Shown here piece by piece: positions 1-7,325 of a stretch of DNA of 41,704 nucleotides (position 1 is the first letter of the stretch; each line of letters begins with the position of its first letter). The stretch is from Verrucomicrobiales bacterium (GTDB taxonomy: Bacteria; Verrucomicrobiota; Verrucomicrobiia; Verrucomicrobiales; DEV007). The notes beneath the pieces are model-generated. The model was given only the letters and a program-made list of their open reading frames with translations. It was not told where the DNA came from and ran no database searches. A program made the translations under genes and the position numbers. The DNA lies in assembly GCA_029213005.1 (NCBI GenBank), contig JARGPI010000046.1:1-41704 (forward strand). Reading direction: 5' to 3'.

Positions 1-56
1 CACTTTTTATTTCGTAAAACTTAACGATCAATGCCCTTAACCCCGTGCCATTCGGT

Positions 57-575
57 TCAAACCCTACTCCGACCCGAATTCGGTCTTTGATTGCGACTGG
101 TGGGATCTCGGCTAGGTAGTCCCTTGAGGTATTCATCGATGAAAAGAGTGATCATTATCATGGAGTGGTCACCGAAAGATGCTCGAAGGATATGGCCACT
201 CTTCGGCGTGTAGATAAACGATGTTTCGGCTTTGAAATTCTCGTCAACCGAAACATCCCACTCTGTATAAAATGGTTGCCCATCGTAATTCTTGTTTGAG
301 ATTATTGCGAATCGCATAGTTAGAACGGAGGGGTCTTCGTAAATTTCCTTCACATCAATATGATTGTCAGTAAATGATTTGCCTGGAGACCAGGAAATAT
401 GCAGCCTCTGTGAGTTCTTCAATCCACTATACTCTTTCAGTTCATCCTCCACTCTGATTGTACTACCTTCTTCTTTGACCTCTTCTAAAAACTTTATGTT
501 TCTCCCCATGAACGGACTCCCAAAAACTGAGGCTGCCAATATGGTGGAGAAAATCAAAGTAATAAGGGATTTCAT
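57..575 (-). CDS. Small secreted hypothetical protein
   Basis: 172 aa. The first 19 residues form a plausible Sec signal peptide (Lys-3, then a hydrophobic run ending in ASVFGS), so the product is probably exported. The rest is a mixed charged and aromatic domain with no motif I recognise; the C-terminal 20 residues are rich in Arg, Ser, Asn and Pro and look disordered. The gene is visibly more AT-rich than the integrase next to it and is transcribed away from that integrase, the orientation expected of a first integron cassette. No canonical attC boundary can be seen, so that remains inference. Function unknown. Confidence 0.6.
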   Translation of the reverse strand: MKSLITLIFSTILAASVFGSPFMGRNIKFLEEVKEEGSTIRVEDELKEYSGLKNSQRLHISWSPGKSFTDNHIDVKEIYEDPSVLTMRFAIISNKNYDGQPFYTEWDVSVDENFKAETSFIYTPKSGHILRASFGDHSMIMITLFIDEYLKGLPSRDPTSRNQRPNSGRSRV

Positions 576-844
576 TTTTTGACCGAACAGTATTAATTAA
601 CAGACTGAATATCAATATATTTCCACCGTCAAGTAGGTAACGAATTGAAACCTGCTTCTTAAAGCTCTTTTCTTGAGTAGATTACAACGCAGTAAGCCGT
701 GCTAAACCAGCATAACGAACACTGACAGTTAAGATGATTTGATTTGCCGGATATATGATTTAATCAGAAAACCTAATCACTTTTTTGCTGTCTTTTCCAT
801 TTCCTGCTTGCACCAACTGTTCATTTGATCTTATAGGTGGCGTT
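576..844. other. AT-rich spacer upstream of the integron-type integrase
   Basis: This divergent spacer separates the small secreted-protein gene from the recombinase. In a classical integron, attI and the cassette promoter region would lie here. I searched by eye for RYYYAAC and GTTRRRY core sites on both strands and found no exact match. An AGGTGG Shine-Dalgarno sequence ends a few bases before the ATG at 845. No gene is apparent. Confidence 0.4.
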
Positions 845-2140
845 ATGAACAGTCAGGCGCTCGTGAGCAACTGGATGGAGGATCTCAATCATTCGAGAGA
901 TATTTCGCATCGTGAAAAAGAGGGATTTACCTTTGTCCTGACATGGTTTGAAAAATGGCGAAACGCTCAGCAACTTCCCCCCGGGCGGGAGGCGGCATGC
1001 GGCTTCTGGAAATCACAGGTTCGCTCCAGCCTGCGTGAGCAGTGGCAGCTCGATCAATGGGCGGAGGCTTTTCGCTGGTATCTCGGCTGGCTCGACTGGT
1101 GTCAAAAATCAGGCAAAGACGCGAGATCTCTCGAAGAACGGGTTCGATCCGCTGTGAACAATGCCGGGGGCAGACGGGGGCTCAGCCTGAACACCCGGAA
1201 AGTCTACTCAAGTTGGGCGGGGCGATTTGCCAGATGGGCGGGCGACGAAAGAGCGGTTCTTGATGAAAGACAGGCCAGGGAATTTCTTTCCCATTTGGTT
1301 ACGCAACGCAAAGTGGCGTTCTCCACACAGAAGCAGGCTCTCAATGCGTTGGCGTTCTTTTACAAGGAGGTGTGCGGCAGGCCGGAGGTCGATCTGGAAA
1401 TCACATTGCGGCGTACTCCGAAGCGGATTCCGGTAGTGTTGAATTTACACGAGATCGCCGCGATACTCAATAACCTGCCCCCGACCTGTAGACTGGCAGC
1501 GGAACTGCAGTATGGCAGCGGAGTGCGGCTTGCCGAGCTGCTGAATCTGCGGATTAAAGACATCGATACCGAGCGACGCCAGGTAACCGTCCGCGCGGGG
1601 AAAGGTGACCGCGACCGTGTCACGGTATTGCCGAAATCCATGGTCCCCCGGCTGGAAGAATGGAAACAGCGGATTCATGAGCTGCACAGAGACGATCGGA
1701 ACCGGAAGGTACCCGGCGTGTTTTTACCGGGTGCGTTTGCGAGGAAAAACCCGGCGGCCGCGGAAAAGTGGAGCTGGTTCTGGCTGTTTCCCGGCGAAAA
1801 TCTTTCCACCGATCCCGACACGGGAATTGTCCGGCGGCATCATCTGCACCCAGAGAACTACTCACGCGCCCTGCGGCAGGCGGTGGCGGAGGCCGGTATC
1901 GAAAAACGCGTCACCAGTCACGTCCTCCGTCATTCGTTTGCGACCCATGCGCTGGAAAACGGAGTGGATATCCGCACCGTGCAGGAGCTTTTGGGTCATG
2001 CAGATATCAGCACGACGATGATCTACACACACGTCGCACAGAACATCAGTCACTGCGGAGTGGCCAGCCCTCTCGACAGTATCCAGTTTCCCGATAGGCG
2101 GGCCCGGGGTGTGCAGGAGGATTCACTATTGGCCGCGTGA
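845..2140 (+). CDS. intI: Integron-type tyrosine recombinase (IntI-like integrase)
   Basis: 431 aa from the ATG at 845, chosen because AGGTGG lies just upstream; an in-frame TTG at 785 would add 20 residues but has no such site. Residues about 1-195 are the SAM-like core-binding region and the remainder is the catalytic domain. The tyrosine-recombinase residues are visible: R228 (GVRLAELL), K253 (GKGDRDR), H359-x-x-R362 (HVLRHSF), H385 (LLGHADIS) and Y394 (IYTHV). Between K253 and H359 is an extra block containing WSWFWLFPG followed by RRHHLHP, the additional patch that separates IntI from XerC/XerD. The reaction is expected to be attC x attI cassette recombination on folded single-stranded attC. 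The catalytic set is complete, so the gene looks functional. A stretch rich in repeats follows it. Confidence 0.88.
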   Translation: MNSQALVSNWMEDLNHSRDISHREKEGFTFVLTWFEKWRNAQQLPPGREAACGFWKSQVRSSLREQWQLDQWAEAFRWYLGWLDWCQKSGKDARSLEERVRSAVNNAGGRRGLSLNTRKVYSSWAGRFARWAGDERAVLDERQAREFLSHLVTQRKVAFSTQKQALNALAFFYKEVCGRPEVDLEITLRRTPKRIPVVLNLHEIAAILNNLPPTCRLAAELQYGSGVRLAELLNLRIKDIDTERRQVTVRAGKGDRDRVTVLPKSMVPRLEEWKQRIHELHRDDRNRKVPGVFLPGAFARKNPAAAEKWSWFWLFPGENLSTDPDTGIVRRHHLHPENYSRALRQAVAEAGIEKRVTSHVLRHSFATHALENGVDIRTVQELLGHADISTTMIYTHVAQNISHCGVASPLDSIQFPDRRARGVQEDSLLAA

Positions 2141-2313
2141 GGATGCAGCGGGCAACTTGAGATCGTCAATTGGTTCCCATAAATTCTTCCCGCCTCAAAC
2201 GCATGCGCTGCCGACGAAAGCAGCGGTATCGTCTGAAAATGATTGGGGCATCCCGCATGGCGGCACGATATTGAATGGCACTTCCAGCGCGAGGACTCTT
2301 CGGAACCAGGACC

Positions 2314-2357
2314 GGGGGGCTTTGCCCGCCCGGCAGGTTTGAATCGCGCCTACAGCG
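2314..2357 (+). repeat. Degenerate copy of the GTTTGAATCGCGCC repeat block
   Basis: A GC-rich stretch leads into GGTTTGAATCGCGCC and then an imperfect GCGC-CTACA-GCGC hairpin. It parallels the better copy that starts at 2385, so the two stand in direct orientation about 70 bp apart. Confidence 0.5.
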
Positions 2358-2384
2358 CTTTTTCTGAGGGAGGCGGAATTCCCG

Positions 2385-2438
2385 GGGCGCTGCCCACGGG
2401 CTAGTTTGAATCGCGCCTTTGGCGCTGCGAAATGTTTG
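2385..2438 (+). repeat. Conserved 53-bp repeat block (copy 1)
   Basis: The block contains GGGCTAGTTTGAATC, a GCGCC-TTT-GGCGC hairpin, and TGCGAAATGTTTG. Read on the opposite strand, 41601-41653 carries the same block with a single visible insertion/deletion difference, so the two copies are inverted and about 39 kb apart. It is followed by CCCTGTAC-type palindrome sequence, as copy 2 also is. The structure resembles a REP-like dispersed element; there is no transposase nearby. Confidence 0.75.
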
Positions 2439-2455
2439 AACCCTGTACCGTGTCG

Positions 2456-2474
2456 GACTGTACCCTGTACAGTC
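2456..2474. repeat. 19-bp perfect palindrome GACTGTAC-CCT-GTACAGTC
   Basis: Perfect 8-bp arms around a 3-bp centre. A partial copy (ACCCTGTAC) lies just upstream at about 2441-2449. The same palindrome or variants occur at about 2765-2778, 9200-9240, 31337-31377 and 41588-41600. It could be a dispersed repeat or an operator-like site; the sequence alone does not decide. Confidence 0.75.
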
Positions 2475-2503
2475 ATGTCGGGCCGGAATTTGGCCGAGAA
2501 AAG

Positions 2504-2734
2504 GGCTGGAGGCCCGATCAGAAGGTAGCCGGTGAAGAAATGAGCGCCAAGCGAATGAGGCACCGGTCCCAAACCCAAACCGCATGCAGTCCCGGAGGGG
2601 CGGTAGAACATCGGCTAGGTCCTTAACGGTTCTACCTCCCCTACGGGGCTCGACGGCCTCCTCTACCTATACCGGTGCCTTGCTCGCTTTGGGCTCGCAG
2701 CAACACCGGCTACCTTATATTGCGGCCTCCAGCC
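2504..2734. repeat. 231-bp imperfect inverted repeat
   Basis: Nested complementary segments pair in order: GGCTGGAGGCC (2504-2514) with 2724-2734, GGTAGCCGGTG (2524-2534) with 2704-2714, GCACCGGT (2560-2567) with 2671-2678, and GGTAGAAC (2602-2609) with 2629-2636, leaving about a 19-nt terminal loop. Segments between the exact arms also pair partially, for example the AAGCGA-containing stretch with its counterpart. It could be a large cruciform or structured RNA, or two head-to-head copies of an element of about 110 bp. Confidence 0.8.
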
Positions 2735-2764
2735 TCCTTTGTATTCTCAAGATGCGAAATGTTT

Positions 2765-2778
2765 GACCCTGTACAGTC
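2765..2778 (+). repeat. Partial copy of the GTACAGTC palindrome
   Basis: GACCCTGTACAGTC directly follows GCGAAATGTTT, the same junction seen after copies 1 and 2 of the 53-bp block. It sits just past the 3' end of lgt. Confidence 0.6.
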
Positions 2779-2786
2779 TCGAAAAT

Positions 2787-3791
2787 TTACTCAGGAATCT
2801 GATTCTGCCGTTTTGTGATCAGGGAATAAACGATCAGGATTATGCCGGTTATGATCATGATACCGGAGTAAAACTGGCCTTTGGTGACTCCCATAATAAA
2901 TTGAGAGTCAGGCTGTCTCACGTTTTCGACCGCGATCCGGGCGATGGCATAGGTGATGAAGAAAAGTCCCGAGATGAAGCCGTGGTAGGCGTTTTTCCAT
3001 TTTAACCTCACCGCGAGGAGAATTAAAAAGACAAGCAGGCCCTCGCACAGAGCCTGATAAATCTGACTGGGATGCCGAAGCTTCAACAAGGCGTCGGCCA
3101 TCATGATCTGGAATTCTTCGTTTTTCCGGGCCGTGGCGATCATCATTTCGGAGACATTCCAGTGGGGAAATGATTGGGTCGAAGCGATCAGGTTGTTAAC
3201 ATTGACGCTCAATTCCGGGGCAATCGGCTTCGCCTTTTCAACCACTTCGAGGAGACGGGCCGGTTGGATACTGTGAAGTTCGTTGGGAAATTTCATCGCC
3301 CAGCTGTGGTCGGTTTCCCGGCCGTAAAGCTCACCATTGATAAAGTTTCCGATCCGGCCGAAGAACACCCCCAAAGGGCCGGTGATGACGAGGTTGTCGC
3401 CGAGGCCGAGCCACGATAATTTTTGCCATCGGGAATAGATGAAAACGACCAGAGTGATCCCGTAAATCGCGCCGTGACTGGCCATCCCGCCGTCGAGAAA
3501 TCGAAAAAACATGAGCGGATCCCCGAAAAACTCCTTCGGGGAATAGATCAGCATATAGCCGAGCCGACCCCCGATCATTACGCCGAAAATCGCGATGATG
3601 GTGATGAAATCCGCAACCTTTTCCTCTTTTAGTTCACAGCACTTCAAGCGGACAAACCACCTCAAGAGGAGGAACGCAGCAATAAAGCCGAAAACGTACA
3701 TCAGGCCATACCAGCGGATACCGAGATCTCCTTTGATACGGATGAGGAACGGGCTCAGGTCGTGGATATAAGTCGCGAGACAGCAATTCAT
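2787..3791 (-). CDS. lgt: Prolipoprotein diacylglyceryl transferase
   Basis: 334 aa. This inner-membrane enzyme transfers diacylglycerol from phosphatidylglycerol to the lipobox cysteine of prolipoproteins, the first step of lipoprotein maturation. Signature elements are visible: GGMASHGAIYG around H106, GRIGNFINGELYGR at 145-158 (R146, N149 and E153), and RHPSQIYQ at 239-246, set in about seven hydrophobic segments. Residues about 168-238 are a hydrophilic insert between the signature and RHPSQIYQ that compact Lgt proteins such as E. coli's lack; I believe similar inserts occur in other verrucomicrobia. AAGGGGAA upstream of the ATG at 3791 supports the start. It is a stand-alone gene; a terminator separates it from the upstream peptidase gene. 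Confidence 0.95.
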   Translation of the reverse strand: MNCCLATYIHDLSPFLIRIKGDLGIRWYGLMYVFGFIAAFLLLRWFVRLKCCELKEEKVADFITIIAIFGVMIGGRLGYMLIYSPKEFFGDPLMFFRFLDGGMASHGAIYGITLVVFIYSRWQKLSWLGLGDNLVITGPLGVFFGRIGNFINGELYGRETDHSWAMKFPNELHSIQPARLLEVVEKAKPIAPELSVNVNNLIASTQSFPHWNVSEMMIATARKNEEFQIMMADALLKLRHPSQIYQALCEGLLVFLILLAVRLKWKNAYHGFISGLFFITYAIARIAVENVRQPDSQFIMGVTKGQFYSGIMIITGIILIVYSLITKRQNQIPE

Positions 3792-3847
3792 GGAGTTCCC
3801 CTTGATCGGTGCAATCCCCCTTTATCGCAAGCCCCTTTTCGGTCGCA

Positions 3848-3882
3848 AAAAAAAGCCCATCTCGATCTGAGATGGGCCTTTT
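3848..3882 (-). terminator. Intrinsic terminator downstream of the S9 peptidase gene
   Basis: A perfect 9-bp stem GCCCATCTC / GAGATGGGC (3855-3863 and 3869-3877) with a 5-nt loop. Read on the minus strand it is followed by eight T residues and preceded by four A residues, so it is a strong minus-strand rho-independent terminator. It separates the S9 peptidase unit from lgt. Confidence 0.85.
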
Positions 3883-3971
3883 AAGGAAGGAATCAATCTT
3901 GCTGTTACTAAGATTTAATTGGTTGTTGTTGCTGTTAAAGATAGACAAGCCACAGCGGAAAATATTCAAAA

Positions 3972-5987
3972 TTAGTCTGACTTTTTTTCGGGAGCCTTCA
4001 AATAGCGGTCAAACCAGGCGTGATCCCATTTCATTTTCGCAAGCCGGTGCCGGTATTCGGATAAACCGTGACCGGCCTTCGGGTATACGATCAATTCGCA
4101 TGGCGCCTCGATGTAATGATGCAGGGCGCGGTGCAAGGCGCGGCTGTGGGTCACCGGAACGCGGGCATCTTTTTCGCCGACATGGATCAGAGTCGCCGTT
4201 TTGATCTCTTTGGAGAACGAAAAGAGGGGCGAGGCCTTTTGGTAAGCTTCCGGCTTATCCCAGGGAAGACCGTCCATGTAATTAACGACGTGACCCGGGG
4301 TGTCCTCTTCTCCCCATTGGATGGTTTGATCGAAAACTCCCGCCCCACTGCTCGCAGCGGCGAACCGGTTGGTCGCTATCAGACAGTTCGTCAGGTAGCC
4401 TCCGTTGCTCCATCCCATCACTCCGAGGCGGTCCTGATCGGCGATGCCATCTTTAATCAGTGCGTCAACGCCGGTCAAAATGTCCTCGACCTCGATATCA
4501 TTTTCTTTACCGATCAAATCGGTCATAAATTTGTCCCCATAACCGGTGGAGCCCCGGTAGTTGGGACTCAGCACCGCATAACCTTTAGCGGCAAAAGCGG
4601 CCCTGCCATAAATCCAGAACCGGAAGTTCAGGTAATCAGCTGCGGTAGGTCCTCCGTGGATCGCCAGAATGGTGGGGAGCGGCTCGCCCGGTTGGTAGCC
4701 GGGAGGTAATTCCAGAATGCCCTCGACCTCATCGCCGTTGGTGCCGGTCCATTTGTAGGATGATATTTGCGGCAGTTTCCAGGTATCGATTTGAGGATTG
4801 AATTTAGAGAGGCGTTTCACTTCTGAACCCGGGGAACGGGAAAAGAGATCGCCATTGTAGTCGAGACCGTTCTGGATGGTGTAGAGATTCGGTCCATGGG
4901 GCTCAAAGGCTTCAACTATCTCATCCGGTCCGGTGAGCGGCTGAATTTTACCTTCCAAATCGGTGGCGAAGATTCGCTGATGCGCGTTTTGATCGGCCAA
5001 AAAAGCGAGCCTGCCATCTTCCAGCCATCGGAGGTTTCCATTGACCTCGGCACCTTCGGGACGATCCAGTTCACGGGCTTCATTGCCCGGGGCGACAAAA
5101 ATCCGGGTGGGATACCCGTCGAAACTGATCGTAAACGCCAGGCTCTCTCCATCATCCGACCAGGTCGGGTTTTCGAGCCAGCCATAGGGAGAAGCTGCAT
5201 TTGCTCTCCAGAGCTGGTCAGGGAGCCGCGAAATTTCCTTGGTTGCCGGATCGTAGATATCGACGTGGGATTGGCCCTCGTGGGTGATCAAGTGCTGATC
5301 CGGTCCGGTGATCATCGCTATTTTGCCACCGAGGGGGGCGGCATCGAAGTATCGAATATAGCGTTCCTGATCGATCAACTTTTCGGATCGCCAACTGACC
5401 ATGTCGAGATGCCACAGTTCGTTAACCTTGTGAATGCCGTGACCAAAATCGACGTCCTTTTTAAACTCCTGTCGCAGTGATTTCCATTCATCGATAAGGT
5501 GATCTTTTTCGATGGTGTAGTAAAGATCGGTCCCTTCGATATCGAAATCCTCAATGCCATTCTTCTCGCGGGTTAACGGGGTCAGGTCCGATCCGTTTTT
5601 CCGTATTCTCCAGACCTGTGAATTCGGGTCTTCATCATCAGGATCGGCTGGAAACTTTGCCCCGAAGTAGATAAATTCCGAGTCGCGACTCCACTGAAGA
5701 TTCCAGAGCGACTGTCGTTTGAACGTCAGGCGGGTGCGGCTTTGCGACGCTATATCCAATACCCAGAGCTCCCGGAAACGTCCTTTGTCTTCATCGCCCC
5801 AGCGGGACTCGGTATAGGCAATCGTAGTGCCATCGGGTGATACCGAGAAATCGCTGAGGTGGCTCTGGGTAAAGTAGTCCTCAATCGTGATATCGTGAGT
5901 GCGTTCGTCAGCAAAACTATAGGTGAAAAACGAGGCGAGGAGCAGGATCGCCAAAGGGGTGATCCTGAAAAGTGGTGGGTAGATCAT
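3972..5987 (-). CDS. S9 family prolyl oligopeptidase-type peptidase (secreted)
   Basis: 671 aa with an N-terminal signal peptide (hydrophobic run ending FTYSFA). Residues about 30-400 form the WD-like beta-propeller (TolB/DPP repeats such as LWVLDIASQ and SPDGTTIAYTES). The alpha/beta hydrolase domain follows, with nucleophile S527 in GWSNGGY, acid D607 in EKDARVP and base H640 in AGHGLS, so the catalytic triad is intact. It most resembles acylaminoacyl-peptidase/DPP-like S9 enzymes, which cleave oligopeptides and probably act here in the periplasm or outside the cell. The start lies 3 bp after the stop of the beta-propeller gene, so the two are probably co-transcribed. Specific substrate unknown. 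Confidence 0.9.
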   Translation of the reverse strand: MIYPPLFRITPLAILLLASFFTYSFADERTHDITIEDYFTQSHLSDFSVSPDGTTIAYTESRWGDEDKGRFRELWVLDIASQSRTRLTFKRQSLWNLQWSRDSEFIYFGAKFPADPDDEDPNSQVWRIRKNGSDLTPLTREKNGIEDFDIEGTDLYYTIEKDHLIDEWKSLRQEFKKDVDFGHGIHKVNELWHLDMVSWRSEKLIDQERYIRYFDAAPLGGKIAMITGPDQHLITHEGQSHVDIYDPATKEISRLPDQLWRANAASPYGWLENPTWSDDGESLAFTISFDGYPTRIFVAPGNEARELDRPEGAEVNGNLRWLEDGRLAFLADQNAHQRIFATDLEGKIQPLTGPDEIVEAFEPHGPNLYTIQNGLDYNGDLFSRSPGSEVKRLSKFNPQIDTWKLPQISSYKWTGTNGDEVEGILELPPGYQPGEPLPTILAIHGGPTAADYLNFRFWIYGRAAFAAKGYAVLSPNYRGSTGYGDKFMTDLIGKENDIEVEDILTGVDALIKDGIADQDRLGVMGWSNGGYLTNCLIATNRFAAASSGAGVFDQTIQWGEEDTPGHVVNYMDGLPWDKPEAYQKASPLFSFSKEIKTATLIHVGEKDARVPVTHSRALHRALHHYIEAPCELIVYPKAGHGLSEYRHRLAKMKWDHAWFDRYLKAPEKKSD

Positions 5988-5990
5988 GAT

Positions 5991-7295
5991 CTATTCGGGT
6001 TTGGCGAGATTGACTCGGATCAGCTCCTTATCGTTCTTTACGAAGACGCTTTTCATCGCGAAAGCCGGAGGGGACCAGAGCACGGTTCCACTACGGCGTT
6101 GTTTGAGAGGGGTCGTGGGTTCTATTATCTTTACCCGGTCAATTTCCCGATAACCTTCCGGGGAAACACTGGCGATCACGAGCTCCCCGGCTTCATTGAG
6201 CATCCAGGTTAAGTCTCCCTGTTGGACGGGGAAGACCGTAGACCAGCGGCCCGGCAGGGTTGCGGTGAGGTCTTCCCAGACCCGGTCTCCCTTCTTCATT
6301 TCGAGACAGCGGAACTGGCCGTAACTGTCCGCTCCATAAATGTGATCGCCTTTGATAAACGGAGGACTGATCATGCAGTGAAGAGCGTCGGTCTTGCGCT
6401 CGTTGATGCCCTGTCGGGCCCAAAGCAAGGTTGCTTCAGGTTTAGATTTATCGAGCTCAATCAGTTTTGAGCCATCGTAGAAGACACTCAGAAACATTTT
6501 GTCGCCTTTCCGGTTTAAAGCGGGAGAGGGCACGTTTATCGGCATCCGGGTGGGTTTGGTCGGGATCTCCCAGTAGACATTTCCATTGGTGGAATCCATT
6601 CCGGCTATCCGGAAACCGGTCCACACCACGAGTACCCGGGTGTCGCCCTGTTCGATCATAATCGGTGAGGTGTAGCCGGCCTTATCGTTGAAGGCCCGCC
6701 AAAGTTCGCGGCCCGTCTCGCGATGAAAAGCCATCACGCAGGCATCCTCCGGCCCTGCTGCGGGTATTACGATAAGCGCGTCACCCTCGACCAGTGGGGA
6801 GCTGGTCAAACCCCAGATCGGCATGTCGATTTTCAGTTCTTCGCCCAGTTTTTTTGACCAGATGACTTCGCCGGTGCTGGCGTTGAAGCAATGAAGGTTT
6901 CCCATCATTCCCAGAGAGTAGGCGAGATTGTCAGCTATCGTTACCGATGCCCGCGGGCCGTAAGCGTAGCCAATGTCGGTGTAGGTAACGGGGTAGCGGT
7001 GTTCCCATAGCGGCACGCCTGCGTTGGCTTCGACACAGAGAACTCTTTCCTCACTTTTTTCGGCGTCGTAATCGAGTAGATAAACTTTTCCGCTGGCAAC
7101 GGTTGGTCCTGCATAACCGGCGGCTACGGGTGTTGACCATAGTTTTTCCGGCGGACCGGCTTTGAAGTCTGTAATCGTTCCCGTCTCTTCCCATTGATTC
7201 TGCCGCCCCGTGCCTTGAAACTCGGGCCAGTCCGCTCCGGAAGCGAGGCAAAACGGTAAGATGAAGAGAAGGACGAGGTAGTGAATCGTTTTCAT
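5991..7295 (-). CDS. Secreted PQQ-type beta-propeller protein
   Basis: 434 aa. The signal peptide is visible (IHYLVLLFILPFCLASGA) and is followed at once by WPEFQG, typical of outer-membrane-biogenesis-like and PQQ-like propellers in planctomycetes and verrucomicrobia. Repeating blade motifs include GKVYLLDYD, VLCVEANAGVPLWE, LHCFNASTGEVIWSKK and VMAFHRETGRELWR. No dehydrogenase active-site features or heme motif are visible, so an enzymatic role is not supported; a binding or scaffold function outside the cytoplasm is more likely. It is closely linked to the downstream S9 peptidase gene and starts 30 bp after the DUF2779 gene ends. Confidence 0.85.
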   Translation of the reverse strand: MKTIHYLVLLFILPFCLASGADWPEFQGTGRQNQWEETGTITDFKAGPPEKLWSTPVAAGYAGPTVASGKVYLLDYDAEKSEERVLCVEANAGVPLWEHRYPVTYTDIGYAYGPRASVTIADNLAYSLGMMGNLHCFNASTGEVIWSKKLGEELKIDMPIWGLTSSPLVEGDALIVIPAAGPEDACVMAFHRETGRELWRAFNDKAGYTSPIMIEQGDTRVLVVWTGFRIAGMDSTNGNVYWEIPTKPTRMPINVPSPALNRKGDKMFLSVFYDGSKLIELDKSKPEATLLWARQGINERKTDALHCMISPPFIKGDHIYGADSYGQFRCLEMKKGDRVWEDLTATLPGRWSTVFPVQQGDLTWMLNEAGELVIASVSPEGYREIDRVKIIEPTTPLKQRRSGTVLWSPPAFAMKSVFVKNDKELIRVNLAKPE

Positions 7296-7325
7296 AGTAG
7301 CGAGATCAGAAGCGTATCAGAAAAA

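Larger units (their letters stand above)
2141..2786. other. Repeat-filled intergenic region without a convincing gene
   Basis: About 650 bp between the integrase and lgt. It holds a degenerate and a good copy of a GC-rich block ending in GTTTGAATCGCGCC, a 19-bp palindrome, a 231-bp imperfect inverted repeat and a further half palindrome next to GCGAAATGTTTGA. Short open frames exist on both strands, but they follow the symmetry of the repeats and have no recognisable protein features. No standard attC core sites were found. Confidence 0.7.

Noticed and set aside
18..24. ACTTAAC/GTTAAGT matching the integron core consensus
   Set aside because: It is an isolated 7-bp match. No partner core site with the spacing and symmetry of attC occurs nearby, so it does not support a recombination site.
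2602..2636. GGTAGAAC…GTTCTACC with CCTTAAC as a possible attC
   Set aside because: The core falls one base short of the RYYYAAC consensus and belongs to the longer nested inverted repeat, so it is not a convincing attC.
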